Source: Paenibacillus sp. PK3_47 (GTDB taxonomy: Bacteria > Bacillota > Bacilli > Paenibacillales > Paenibacillaceae). From it: a stretch of 64,000 nucleotides of DNA. This document shows positions 35,473 to 43,455 of the stretch, piece by piece. The stretch spans positions 3,162,001-3,226,000 of the forward strand of contig NZ_CP026029.1 in the NCBI RefSeq assembly GCF_023520895.1, written 5' to 3'. The first letter of the stretch is position 1. Each line of letters starts with the position of its first letter. A program made the translations under genes and the position numbers. The notes beneath the pieces are model-generated. The model was not told the DNA's origin. It ran no database searches and worked only from the letters and a program-made list of their open reading frames with translations.

Positions 35473-35805
35473 TTAAATTTTTAATTGGTTTTCAACTCTT
35501 ATTGTCGAATCTTCTGTCTGAATTGCACTCGTATCGTCAGTCACTATACCTATACAAACAATGAGAAAACAAAGAATTGAAATTGAAAGATATCTTACGG
35601 CTTTAATTTTTTCTTTGGTGAAAACTGCGACAATAGTCAAATACAGAGTTAATAAACACCCGAATATGCTAAGTATCAAAGCAATTAGCTTTATGTCATC
35701 CCAAAAATACATAACAACTATACCAAGGAACAGAAAGGAGATTATTGTCTTAATTTCTCTCTTAAACGCAATACCAATAAGTAAAAAAATGATAAGTATA
35801 AACAA
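35473..35805 (-). CDS. Small membrane protein of unknown function
   Basis: 110 residues with three hydrophobic helices (about 1-20, 24-45, 50-75) and a possible fourth near 80-90, then a polar C-terminus. The start is TTG, supported by GAGAGGT 6 bases upstream. It sits between the metallopeptidase and the repressor. Visible AT-richness suggests an accessory lysogeny gene, perhaps in superinfection exclusion. No family is recognised. Confidence 0.65.
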   Translation of the reverse strand: MFILIIFLLIGIAFKREIKTIISFLFLGIVVMYFWDDIKLIALILSIFGCLLTLYLTIVAVFTKEKIKAVRYLSISILCFLIVCIGIVTDDTSAIQTEDSTIRVENQLKI

Positions 35806-35847
35806 TCTGGTACCTCTCTTATAATCCCCATCGGCTGGGGGAGTGGC

Positions 35848-36195
35848 TTATTTATTCTGTTTGTTTGCTTCCTCAGCAGCCCTTTTTTTCATCTCGCGGT
35901 ATCGTCTAACGGCTGCTTCTGCTTCTGCAATTTCGTCTTCCGTGTAGTGTTCAGGGCCTCCTAAAAAAGATAAATTAAACTCTTGTTTTGCTCTGGCCGT
36001 TGTTCTTCCTAAGAGATAATCTGTATCACATTCATACAAATCTGCAAGCTTGGAGAGTGTACCTGTGTCTGGATCGCGGTAGTCACGCTCGTAGTTCGAC
36101 AGAACAGTATTAGCTATCCCTAACTTTTCAGCAACGAATAGTTGAGACCATCCTTTACGTTCTCGTTCTTGCTTCAAACGTTTCCCTAAACTCAT
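35848..36195 (-). CDS. CI-like phage repressor, XRE family
   Basis: 115 residues. The helix-turn-helix spans about 5-60 (LKQERERKGWSQLFVAEKLGI, TVLSNYERDYRDP). A charged helical C-terminus with the Glu/Ala-rich EDEIAEAEAAV follows. The start is placed at MSLGKRLKQE, with GGCGGTG upstream. The frame extension of 16 residues lies in the promoter leader. Divergent from the Cro-like gene across a three-operator region, so it is the lysogeny repressor, and probably the target of the neighbouring metallopeptidase. Confidence 0.88.
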   Translation of the reverse strand: MSLGKRLKQERERKGWSQLFVAEKLGIANTVLSNYERDYRDPDTGTLSKLADLYECDTDYLLGRTTARAKQEFNLSFLGGPEHYTEDEIAEAEAAVRRYREMKKRAAEEANKQNK

Positions 36196-36222
36196 AATTA
36201 CACCGCCATAGTTTTCTTTGGC

Positions 36223-36228
36223 ATTATA
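36223..36228 (-). promoter_or_regulatory. -10 box of the repressor promoter
   Basis: TATAAT on the minus strand. The -35 is poor (TTTAAC at about 20 bp), which suits a promoter needing activation or weak maintenance. The degenerate operator at 36238-36253 overlaps the -35 region. Confidence 0.5.
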
Positions 36229-36237
36229 ATACCAGTA

Positions 36238-36339
36238 TTTCACTCTGCGTTAAACATATTACACGAAAAGTTGAAAAAGTTGTTGACTTTCACTTTACGT
36301 GAATATATAATTCGGATATAAAGTTTCACTTTACGTGGA
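36238..36339. promoter_or_regulatory. Three phage operators in the immunity region
   Basis: TTTCACTTTACGTGAA at 36288-36303 (arms TTCAC/GTGAA), TTTCACTTTACGTGGA at 36324-36339, and a weaker copy TTTCACTCTGCGTTAA at 36238-36253. All are in one orientation, 50 and 36 bp apart. The first lies between the -35 and -10 of the rightward promoter, and the last overlaps the leftward promoter. Confidence 0.75.
36283..36311 (+). promoter_or_regulatory. Rightward early promoter
   Basis: TTGACT (36283-36288), 17-bp spacer, TATAAT (36306-36311). It drives the Cro-like gene and early operon, with an operator inside the spacer. Confidence 0.85.
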
Positions 36340-36357
36340 TTAAGGTGGTGAAAATAA

Positions 36358-36609
36358 TTGGAGTTGTACAATAGAATTAGAGACATCAGAAAGTCTAAAG
36401 GAATCACTCAAACCCATGTTGCAAAAGAAACAGGAATGACTGTATCAAGCTACAATATGAAAGAAAATGGGAAGAGGCCGATTAGCACAACTGAATTAGA
36501 AATGATTGCAATAGCTTTGAAAGAGCCAGTTACAAATTTTTTTGATCAAAGTTTCCACGTAAAGTTGAATCATGAAGAGGGTGGTGTTCAAATTCCCCAA
36601 ATTGATTAG
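36358..36609 (+). CDS. Cro-like XRE regulator
   Basis: 83 residues. The start is TTG, placed by AAGGTGGTGA 6 bases upstream. The helix-turn-helix spans about 5-60 (IRKSKGITQTHVAKETGMTVSSYNMKENGKRPIS), followed by a short acidic tail. It is the first gene of the rightward early operon, divergent from the CI-like repressor, and probably competes for the same operators. Confidence 0.85.
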   Translation: MELYNRIRDIRKSKGITQTHVAKETGMTVSSYNMKENGKRPISTTELEMIAIALKEPVTNFFDQSFHVKLNHEEGGVQIPQID

Positions 36610-36651
36610 AAATATCAGCTCCTAAATTCAACGTTAAGGAGGTGATTTAAA

Positions 36652-36795
36652 TTGGATAATCAATTGAGCGACGCAAAGGGCGTCCGGGAAACTCACGATT
36701 GGAACGAAGCTAACACATTGTTGTGTGAAGGCTGGACGCTTCATAGCATGTGGCCAACTGAATCGAAGACGCGGTATGTACTTTTAAAATTCTAA
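36652..36795 (+). CDS. Small phage protein, 47 residues
   Basis: A TTG start with an ideal ribosome site (AAGGAGGTGA, 6-base spacing). The protein begins MDNQLSDAKGVRETHDWNEA and has a Trp-rich segment. No family is recognised. The stop overlaps the ribosome site of the next gene, so it belongs to the early operon. Confidence 0.6.
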   Translation: MDNQLSDAKGVRETHDWNEANTLLCEGWTLHSMWPTESKTRYVLLKF

Positions 36796-36807
36796 GGAGG
36801 AGATGAG

Positions 36808-37023
36808 ATGAACTCAGGAAACACACCCTTCTCTGAAACTGATGTAATCACTATATCCGAGCTGGCGAAACGTCTGAAAGTCAGAAGGGAGCGGGTTTAC
36901 GATATTGTCGCAGAACCAGGTTGCCCCGTTTATGACATGGGTGGAGAACGTCAGAGAAGGATCATTTGGGGTGATTTCTTAGATTGGTATCGCCTTAAGT
37001 ACCGAGTGGCTTCAGATAAATGA
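36808..37023 (+). CDS. Excisionase-like HTH protein
   Basis: 71 residues with a MerR/HTH_17-type winged helix (ISELAKRLKVRRERVYDIV, then RRIIWGDFLDWY). Proteins of this size near the immunity region act as excisionases or early regulators. AAGGAGGAGATGAG precedes the ATG. A CCCGCCG/CGGCGGG hairpin (37029-37056) follows. Confidence 0.65.
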   Translation: MNSGNTPFSETDVITISELAKRLKVRRERVYDIVAEPGCPVYDMGGERQRRIIWGDFLDWYRLKYRVASDK

Positions 37024-37151
37024 GGAAACCCGCCGAGCTGTACCGGCAACGGCGGGTGGGGGAATCGGCAAGGGGATTTGCTAACAACATCATACATCAG
37101 GCCTCTGTCCGATAGCATCCCATTAAATTGGACAAATGAGGTGAAACCAGA

Positions 37152-37667
37152 TTGGCAATTGGACAATTCCCTGAAGCGCTTAAGGATGTCATGCAGCGCA
37201 GGGGGGACACATTAGCAAATGCTGGACGAGCCGCTCACGTTGATGGCTCTCAGATCGGGAAAATTGTTAAAGGAACCCGTAAAGCTTCCAAGCCCGTCAT
37301 GAGAGCAGCGGTTGAGCATTACGATGATAGTCAACTTTTCCTAGCCGCGGCGGCAGAAGTCACCGGTGGTGCTTCTGCTCCTTGGCTGGATAATGTGGAC
37401 CTACATCGAGCCAACGTACTATTCAAAACGCTGGAGGAGATGAAGGAAGTGCTGGACGCTTCCGGTCATGCCCCAATCAGCAAGACAAATGAACAGATTA
37501 ATGATACCGAACGACAGCAGATCAAGCGTCTGCTCATGGAGACGGTAGAGGCAATCACAGCATTGACCCATTTGGCTGCCGTGCTATGTAGAGAATATTC
37601 CTTTAGTTGGTTGGGGACTTGGAAAGAGCACCGGGCAGAGCTGAAGGCTAAAAAATATTTGAAATGA
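37152..37667 (+). CDS. Phage HTH protein of unknown role
   Basis: 171 residues. The start is TTG, supported by GAGGTGAAA 8 bases upstream. The N-terminal 55 residues resemble an XRE-type fold (LANAGRAAHVDGSQIGKIVKGTRKAS). The rest is helical without recognised motifs. Early-region proteins of this design are common in Bacillus and Paenibacillus phages with no known function. Confidence 0.6.
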   Translation: MAIGQFPEALKDVMQRRGDTLANAGRAAHVDGSQIGKIVKGTRKASKPVMRAAVEHYDDSQLFLAAAAEVTGGASAPWLDNVDLHRANVLFKTLEEMKEVLDASGHAPISKTNEQINDTERQQIKRLLMETVEAITALTHLAAVLCREYSFSWLGTWKEHRAELKAKKYLK

Positions 37668-37676
37668 GGGAGCGCA

Positions 37677-37949
37677 TTGGAAAGAGAACAATTGGTTGCT
37701 GAGGCAAGGGAAGCGGGTCTGAATGCAGCTCATAACCTTCAAATGATTCGGAAAAATCCGGACATTATGCTGCCGGGAAAAATCGAGGATGCGGAGGCTC
37801 ACCTTAATAACATGATCCGCTTTGCAGAAATGGAAATGAAAAATGACCGCCTGGCAGGGCAGTCACTTGGTTTCAAATCTCGGTTAGAGAATCTCTTGTT
37901 GTCTATTTTAACCCCGAAGCGTGAAAAGCGCAAGGAGGGGGCCGCTTGA
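37677..37949 (+). CDS. Hypothetical early phage protein
   Basis: 90 residues, TTG start with GAGGGAG upstream. Helical and charged, ending in a very basic KREKRKEGAA. It overlaps the next start (TTGA), which shows translational coupling. No family recognised. Confidence 0.6.
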   Translation: MEREQLVAEAREAGLNAAHNLQMIRKNPDIMLPGKIEDAEAHLNNMIRFAEMEMKNDRLAGQSLGFKSRLENLLLSILTPKREKRKEGAA

Positions 37950-38215
37950 CAGAGCAACAGATTAGAAGTTTCGGTCAGGCCCTGGCTGAACGCTTTAAAC
38001 AGATAGGGGATGAGCGGGCTACCGCAGAGAGAAGGTTCAGAGAGTCATTTTATTCCACAACATCAACTCGTTTTGAGGTTCTGGAGTTAGAGAGAAAGCG
38101 GGATACAACCAAGGCTGCTTTTGACTCCTGGAAGGAAGTCACTGATAATCTCCCATTTGAAATTCAAAGAGCTTTTACTGATCACTATCAAAAAATAAAT
38201 CCTTCGGAGGCTTAA
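37946..38215 (+). CDS. Hypothetical early phage protein
   Basis: 89 residues, TTG start overlapping the previous stop, with AAGGAGGGGG as ribosome site. Predicted all-helical (RFKQIGDERATAERRFRESF). It lies 4 bp before the AbrB-like gene. No family recognised. Confidence 0.6.
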   Translation: MTEQQIRSFGQALAERFKQIGDERATAERRFRESFYSTTSTRFEVLELERKRDTTKAAFDSWKEVTDNLPFEIQRAFTDHYQKINPSEA

Positions 38216-38219
38216 TTAT

Positions 38220-38474
38220 ATGAAATCAACTGGAATTGTACGCAAAATTGACGAGCTTGGACGCATCGTGATCCCGATTGAACTGCGCAGAACGATGAAT
38301 TTGGAGATTAAGGACCCTGTAGAGATCTTCGTGGACGATGACAAGGTCATCTTTCGCAAATATGCACCGGGATGTGCGATCACTGGCAATCAGGAAGACC
38401 TGGTCCCATTCGAAGGGAAGCTGTATAGCCGGGCAATTATTCAGCAAATGGCTGCAGCTGCGGGAATTAATTAG
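38220..38474 (+). CDS. AbrB/SpoVT-type transition regulator
   Basis: 84 residues. The N-terminal swapped-hairpin domain is unmistakable: STGIVRKIDELGRIVIPIELRR, then DPVEIFVDDDKVIFRKY. The C-terminal 30 residues match AbrB-type multimerisation tails. Host AbrB controls the switch from growth to stationary phase, and a phage copy could tie early gene expression to host growth state. Confidence 0.88.
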   Translation: MKSTGIVRKIDELGRIVIPIELRRTMNLEIKDPVEIFVDDDKVIFRKYAPGCAITGNQEDLVPFEGKLYSRAIIQQMAAAAGIN

Positions 38475-38592
38475 TAAAGATAAGGGCTTCGGCCCCTCTC
38501 TCCAAGCGTCGACCCTTAGAAATAACCTTTCCTCCTGGTTGGCGTTTGGAGATGCGGCTGACGCATCAAATACATATGAAAGGAGGCGGCAT

Positions 38593-38844
38593 GTGCAAAT
38601 CATTCAGAGATTGACGGTTGTGAGTAACCCGACGCGAATTTTTGAGGTCGGAACGGAAGTGGATGGCCGGGAGGTAATTGAGATCCGGCAGGTAGGCATC
38701 AATTTTGAAGAATCTGTCCATTCCGAATTTCATGTTGAAGATGAAAATGGCGAGCTGATCGCAAGCATCGAGAATGCTCCAGTTATTGTTGACTGGAAAA
38801 ATATCGTTGAGCATGATCTTCCAACTGCTTTACTGCAGAAATAA
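38593..38844 (+). CDS. Hypothetical phage protein
   Basis: 83 residues from a GTG with AAAGGAGGCGG upstream. The frame is open further 5' but overlaps abrB, so that start is rejected. Beta-rich (TRIFEVGTEVDGREVIEIRQV, HSEFHVEDENGELIASIEN), perhaps a small OB or sandwich fold. Acidic overall. No family recognised. Confidence 0.6.
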   Translation: MQIIQRLTVVSNPTRIFEVGTEVDGREVIEIRQVGINFEESVHSEFHVEDENGELIASIENAPVIVDWKNIVEHDLPTALLQK

Positions 38845-38949
38845 AAAATGACCGCGGGCAGGCGGCCATCATTGTTCTTTGAAAACAAAATATTTTCTTG
38901 CCCTCATCTTAGCAGGTGAGGGCGCATTACACAAGAGGGAGTGGTTGGC

Positions 38950-39180
38950 ATGGGAATGGCAACATCTTTTGACCCTAACGGGAAGCCCGTTGAAATCAGT
39001 ATTTCTCCGAAAAACCCTTTTTGCCCGGCAGTAATTACTCTACGGACGGAAGGGTATTCTGTTCAGCTCCATTTACGAGATGAAATTATTGCAGAGCTGG
39101 CCTATCTGGTCAATACACACATCGATAATATTGAATACCCTCAGCCGGTACTGCCGGCAGAGAAGGAGGAGATTGCTTGA
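38950..39180 (+). CDS. Hypothetical phage protein
   Basis: 76 residues. The ATG at 38950 is preferred over a GTG at 38941, because GAGGG abuts the GTG. A compact beta fold is suggested (EISISPKNPFCPAVITLRT). The stop overlaps the TTG start of the SMC-like ATPase, so it is coupled to the recombination genes. Confidence 0.55.
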   Translation: MGMATSFDPNGKPVEISISPKNPFCPAVITLRTEGYSVQLHLRDEIIAELAYLVNTHIDNIEYPQPVLPAEKEEIA

Positions 39181-41162
39181 AGAGTATCGTTCTGGAGCGT
39201 TTGACGCTCCGTAATTTTAAAGGAATCAAGGAATTCAATGTTCCGGCTAATGGCCGGGACGTTGACATTTTTGGAGACAATGCCACAGGCAAGACCACGA
39301 TATTCGACGGTTTCTTGTGGCTTCTGTTCGGTAAGGACAGCGAGAATCGCACAGAACAAAAATTCGAGATCAAAGAGCTGAATTTGGTCGGTATGGTTCA
39401 GCAGCACAAGCTGGAACACGAAATTGAAGGCTCGCTCCTGGTGGACGGCACCCGGCGGATATTCAGAAGGGTGTATTCCGAGAAGTGGACAAAAAAACGT
39501 GGCGCACCGGTTGAGAGCTTTGAGGGTCATACTACTACGTATTATGTCGACGGTGTCCCACTGAGCATGCGGGAATTCCAGGCTGCGGTTGATGGCATTA
39601 TCAAGGAAGAATTGTTCCGGCTACTGACGAGTCCTTCATATTTCAATGAAGTATTGAAAAAGGAGGAACGGCGCAAGGTGCTGCTGGAGGTATCAGGCGA
39701 TCTGACGGATGCCGAAGTCATTCATAGTAATGAGGAGCTGGCCGAGCTTCCTACAATCTTGGCGGGACGCGAATTGGATGCTCATAAGAAAATCATTGCT
39801 GCTAGAAGCACAGCCATAAACAAAGAGATTAAGGAGCTGCCGGTTCGAATTAGCGAGGTTCAGAGGCAAATGCCTGATGTAGCGAAATTGGATGAAGAGC
39901 TTCTAAAGGAGGATGTTGCGCTCTTGCGTAGCCGAATCGAGTCCCGGGAGGCAGAGGCATCTCGCATCCTCTCCGGCGGTGAGGTTGCTGTAAAGGAAAA
40001 ACGGCTACGTGAGATTGAGGCAGAGCAGATCGATATCAAATCACGGCTGCAATCATCAGTGCTGAATAAGGTGGCTGAGAAGCGGAATGCGGTCAACTTG
40101 AAGCATTCGAAGCTCGACCAGTACCGCCGGAGCATTGAGGACAAGCAGCAGCGGATTAGACAGAATGAACGTCTGGCCGCTGGGCGCCGGCAGGAAGCAG
40201 ACAGGCTCAGAGCAGATTTTGCTGCTCTGAAAGAAGAGATCTTTGAGCATCATCACGAAAATTGCCCGACTTGCGGACAGACTCTTCAGGAGGAGCAGAT
40301 CAAGGCGGCTCATGAAAAGGCGGAGGCTGATTTTAACCTACGCTTGGCAGACCGGAAGGCGCGTATTAATGCCGATGGGAAGGCTGCCGTCGCCGAAGCT
40401 GAGAAGTTTGAGCAGGAAGCCAAGCGGCTTCAGGTAGATATTGACGAGCTTAACAACACCCTGGCTGCTCTGCAGACAGAGATCAGCGCAGCAGAAACCG
40501 AGCTTACTGAGCTGCGGGCGGGCGTCAAGGACCCAGCAGTAGATCCTGAGTATGCTGGCAAGGCTGCCGAGGCGACTCGGCTTCAGCAAGAGATTGTAGG
40601 GCTTCGACAATCGAGCCAATCGGCGGCTGCAGGCGTCCGTGAAGAGATCAGCAGGCTGCGTTTGGAAGTCGAGGATATGGAACGTGACCTGGCCAAGTTC
40701 GATGGTGTACGGCGGGCGCAACAACGTGTGGTGGAGCTGGAGCAGCAGGAGAGTAGCCTGGCCGCCGAATATGAGCGGCTGCAGCACGAGCTGTTCCTGT
40801 GCGAAGAGTTCACCCGCACCAAAGTCAATCTGCTGGATGCCAAGATCAACAGCAAGTTCAAACTGGCACGATTCCGACTCTTTGATGAACAGGTCAATGG
40901 CGGGCTGAAAGAAGTCTGCGACACGCTCTACAAGGGCGTTCCGTATGAAGGCGGGCTGAATAACGCCGCACGGATCAATGTTGGCCTGGACATCATCAAT
41001 ACCCTCAGCCAGCATTACGGCGTTACAGCTCCGATATTTGTTGATAACGCCGAGGCCGTGACAAAGCTGATCGACACGGAGGCTCAAGTCATCCGGCTGG
41101 TGGTCAGTGAGCAGGATAAGAAGCTGCGCATCGAGACGGCAGCTATAAAGGAGGAGATTTAA
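39177..41162 (+). CDS. SMC/SbcC-like AAA ATPase with zinc-hook motif
   Basis: 661 residues, TTG start with AAGGAGGAGA 6 bases upstream. Walker A GDNATGKTT near residue 33 follows the typical LRNFKG strand. Long coiled coils flank a hook-like CPTCG near residue 362. The C-terminal half has an INVGLDIINTL and IFVDNAEAV region in place of the ABC signature and Walker B. Phage proteins of this type act in recombination with a nuclease. It lies directly before recT and an MBL-fold gene. No SbcD is encoded, so the partner nuclease is unclear. Confidence 0.85.
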   Translation: MKSIVLERLTLRNFKGIKEFNVPANGRDVDIFGDNATGKTTIFDGFLWLLFGKDSENRTEQKFEIKELNLVGMVQQHKLEHEIEGSLLVDGTRRIFRRVYSEKWTKKRGAPVESFEGHTTTYYVDGVPLSMREFQAAVDGIIKEELFRLLTSPSYFNEVLKKEERRKVLLEVSGDLTDAEVIHSNEELAELPTILAGRELDAHKKIIAARSTAINKEIKELPVRISEVQRQMPDVAKLDEELLKEDVALLRSRIESREAEASRILSGGEVAVKEKRLREIEAEQIDIKSRLQSSVLNKVAEKRNAVNLKHSKLDQYRRSIEDKQQRIRQNERLAAGRRQEADRLRADFAALKEEIFEHHHENCPTCGQTLQEEQIKAAHEKAEADFNLRLADRKARINADGKAAVAEAEKFEQEAKRLQVDIDELNNTLAALQTEISAAETELTELRAGVKDPAVDPEYAGKAAEATRLQQEIVGLRQSSQSAAAGVREEISRLRLEVEDMERDLAKFDGVRRAQQRVVELEQQESSLAAEYERLQHELFLCEEFTRTKVNLLDAKINSKFKLARFRLFDEQVNGGLKEVCDTLYKGVPYEGGLNNAARINVGLDIINTLSQHYGVTAPIFVDNAEAVTKLIDTEAQVIRLVVSEQDKKLRIETAAIKEEI

Positions 41163-41165
41163 GAA

Positions 41166-42047
41166 ATGAGTACAGGTAATCAGGTAGCGATTATTCAAAA
41201 GGACATCACTGATGATGTAAATCGAAGTCTTACACGGTTGCAAGATGACGGGTTGATCTTGCCTCCGAATTACAATGCGAGCAACGCGTTAAAAAGCGCC
41301 TTCTTCAAGCTCCAGGAGGTTCAGGATAAGAATGGCAAGCCTGCGCTGGAGGTATGCACGCGGGAATCTGTTGCAAATGCACTGCTGGATATGGTTGTGC
41401 AAGGTCTAAGCCCAGCCAAGACACAATGCTATTTCATTGTGTACGGCAGCAAGCTTCAGCTCAATCGCTCTTATTTTGGGACACAAGCTGTGCTTAAGCG
41501 TCTGTCCAACGTCAAGGATATCTGGGCAAATGTGATTTATAAGGGGGACGTTTTTGAGTATGAAGTGGCTGGCGGGCGCGAAAAATTGGTCAAGCATGAA
41601 ACCAAATTTGAAAACAGGGACAATGAAATTCTAGGTGTGTATGCCGTCGTGAAGTCGGTCGATGATGAAGAAATCCTTACCGTCATGACAAAAAAGGAAG
41701 TTGACGCATCGTGGAGTCAGAGCAAAACAAGTCAATCTGTCCATAAAAAATTCCCGCAAGAAATGGCGAAGCGGACTGTCATCAACCGTGCGGCCAAGGC
41801 TTACATTAACACCAGCGACGACAGCGACCTGCTGGTCGATGCCATTAATCGCTCAACAGAAAACGAGTATGACGAGCGTATCGATGTGACGAATGAAGAA
41901 GTCAAAGCAGAAATTGCTGAGCATGCAAATAAAGAAGTGATTGATATCAAGCCGGCTGCTGCTCCACCACCTGTGAAACAACAGACGGCACCACACACAA
42001 AACAGCTTGTCGATGATCCTCCGATGGAACAAGAGCTAGATTTCTAA
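41166..42047 (+). CDS. recT: RecT single-strand annealing recombinase
   Basis: 293 residues. RecT family blocks are visible: ESVANALLDMVVQGLSPAK, QCYFIVYGSKLQLNRSYFG, and KKFPQEMAKRTVINRAAKAYI. The C-terminal tail is acidic/Pro-rich and ends in DDPPMEQELDF, like an SSB-tail mimic. It anneals complementary strands during phage recombination. It lies between the SMC-like ATPase and the MBL hydrolase. Confidence 0.93.
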   Translation: MSTGNQVAIIQKDITDDVNRSLTRLQDDGLILPPNYNASNALKSAFFKLQEVQDKNGKPALEVCTRESVANALLDMVVQGLSPAKTQCYFIVYGSKLQLNRSYFGTQAVLKRLSNVKDIWANVIYKGDVFEYEVAGGREKLVKHETKFENRDNEILGVYAVVKSVDDEEILTVMTKKEVDASWSQSKTSQSVHKKFPQEMAKRTVINRAAKAYINTSDDSDLLVDAINRSTENEYDERIDVTNEEVKAEIAEHANKEVIDIKPAAAPPPVKQQTAPHTKQLVDDPPMEQELDF

Positions 42048-42754
42048 TGATCGCCATTACCTGTCTCGGCTCCAGCAGTGCCGGCAACGCCTACCGGATT
42101 ACGGACGGCCATACCGCACTCCTGTTGGAAGCCGGTTTTCCTTATAAATCGATTCAGCGAGCCTTGCAGTTCCGAATGTCGGAGATTGCCGGATGCCTTA
42201 TCACACACGAGCACGGCGACCACAGCCGGGCGGCGGCGGACATCATGCGCGCCGGTATCCCCGTGTATACCAGTCGCGGGACGGCGCATGCACTTGGTTT
42301 GGCTGGACATCGCCTGCGCGCCGTGGTGGCGCTGGACCCGTTCACGCTTGGCACTTGGACAATCATGGGGTTCGGCGTAGAGCACGACGCAGCGGAGCCG
42401 CTGGGCTGGCTGCTGGCTAATCAGGAGGGCGATAAGCTTCTCTTCCTGACAGATAGCTATTACTGCCGGTACAAGTTCCAAGGACTGACCCACATTATGA
42501 TTGAATGCAATTATTCCGTTGATATCGTGAATCGCAGGGTACTGGCGGGTGAGCTTCATCCAGCGCAGAAAAAGCGGCTGATCCGCTCTCATTTCAGCCT
42601 GGAGCATGTAAAGGAATTTCTGAAAGCCAATGATACCCGCCAGGTAGATGAAATTTGGTTGCTTCATTTGTCTGACGGCAATAGCGACGCCGAGCTGTTT
42701 AAACGTCAAATTCAGGAGTTGACTGGCGCTGTGGTACAGGTAGCCGACCGATGA
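42047..42754 (+). CDS. MBL-fold metallohydrolase, YycJ/WalJ-like
   Basis: 235 residues. LGSSSAGNAY opens the fold, and the metal motif is HEHGDH (about 58-63), with later ligands in LLFLTDSYY and MIECNY. The nearest host relative by pattern is YycJ/WalJ, a DNA exonuclease-type MBL protein. Stop and start overlap with recT at its 5' end. It may supply the 5'-3' exonuclease that usually accompanies RecT. Confidence 0.82.
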   Translation: MIAITCLGSSSAGNAYRITDGHTALLLEAGFPYKSIQRALQFRMSEIAGCLITHEHGDHSRAAADIMRAGIPVYTSRGTAHALGLAGHRLRAVVALDPFTLGTWTIMGFGVEHDAAEPLGWLLANQEGDKLLFLTDSYYCRYKFQGLTHIMIECNYSVDIVNRRVLAGELHPAQKKRLIRSHFSLEHVKEFLKANDTRQVDEIWLLHLSDGNSDAELFKRQIQELTGAVVQVADR

Positions 42755-42945
42755 ACGGCCCGATGGGAGAACGAATCTGGATGAGCATGATCAGTGAGCG
42801 CCTGTGGGCCATGCGTCCGGTTGATGAAGAAGCCTTTAAAACAGCTGTCAGAGAGTATTACGCCATTGCGCATCCGGGGTTCAGGGTTATCCGGGCAGCT
42901 TATCCCTACATTTACATTCAAGATGAACGGGGGCTTTATCGGTGA
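42751..42945 (+). CDS. Hypothetical small phage protein
   Basis: 64 residues, overlapping the MBL stop by ATGA. Motifs ERLWAMRPVDEEAFKTAV and IYIQDERGLYR are visible. No family recognised. The tight overlap on both sides supports it as a real gene. Confidence 0.6.
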   Translation: MNGPMGERIWMSMISERLWAMRPVDEEAFKTAVREYYAIAHPGFRVIRAAYPYIYIQDERGLYR

Positions 42946-43061
42946 GCGACATTCAACAGCTCGATTTGTTCAAAATAGCTAATTCAGAGCCAATTCTGAA
43001 CGGCATGTACTATGAGAGATCAACCAATTGTTTCCTACGTCCAGGGGCGCCGGCATTTTGA
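42942..43061 (+). CDS. Very small phage ORF (39 residues)
   Basis: A GTG start overlapping the previous stop (GTGA), with GGGGG about 9 bases upstream. The protein begins MSDIQQLDLFKIANSEPILN. It overlaps the next ORF by 50 bp in another frame, so one of the two may be spurious. Confidence 0.4.
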   Translation: MSDIQQLDLFKIANSEPILNGMYYERSTNCFLRPGAPAF

Positions 43062-43131
43062 AGTGACTTGGAGCCAGTGCTTGGGAGATAAGACGTGGAA
43101 AGAAAAAACAAAAAGGGAGCGTGCCATATGA
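43012..43131 (+). CDS. Very small phage ORF (39 residues)
   Basis: ATG start, protein MRDQPIVSYVQGRRHFEVTW plus a basic tail. Its stop overlaps the next ATG (ATGA). The ribosome site is weak. It overlaps the preceding ORF out of frame. Confidence 0.4.
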   Translation: MRDQPIVSYVQGRRHFEVTWSQCLGDKTWKEKTKRERAI

Positions 43132-43424
43132 GCAATACCACTGCAACAAACAATGGTCCAGAGATTCATTCGCAAACGGGAGAAATCACAGACTTTATGC
43201 TGGACAAGATGAAGGCCGCAACGGATCAAGGTGAAGAAGCAGTCCTACATTTCTTAGCCGCCTCAGCTTATGTAGCAGGTTTTTGCATTGCACTGGCAGC
43301 CTCCAATCCGGAAGCCGTAGGACCGTTGATGACCCGGAGCATCGATGCACTGACGAGCGGTATTCAATCGGGGCTGCAGTTTACTGCCATGCCGATTGAA
43401 TTCGTCAAGATCGTACATGAGTAA
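43128..43424 (+). CDS. Hypothetical phage protein
   Basis: 98 residues from MSNTTATNNGPEIHSQ, with AAAGGGAG upstream. The frame opens 33 bp earlier without a ribosome site. It has one amphipathic/hydrophobic helix (FLAASAYVAGFCIALAAS) and a second near the C-terminus. Possibly membrane-associated; no family recognised. Confidence 0.6.
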   Translation: MSNTTATNNGPEIHSQTGEITDFMLDKMKAATDQGEEAVLHFLAASAYVAGFCIALAASNPEAVGPLMTRSIDALTSGIQSGLQFTAMPIEFVKIVHE

Positions 43425-43455
43425 ATAAATGGGCTTCTGTGGGAGGGGGTAACAC

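Noticed and set aside
38475..38592. Upstream extension of the gene at 38593
   Set aside because: It would overlap abrB out of frame. AAAGGAGGCGG fixes the GTG start.
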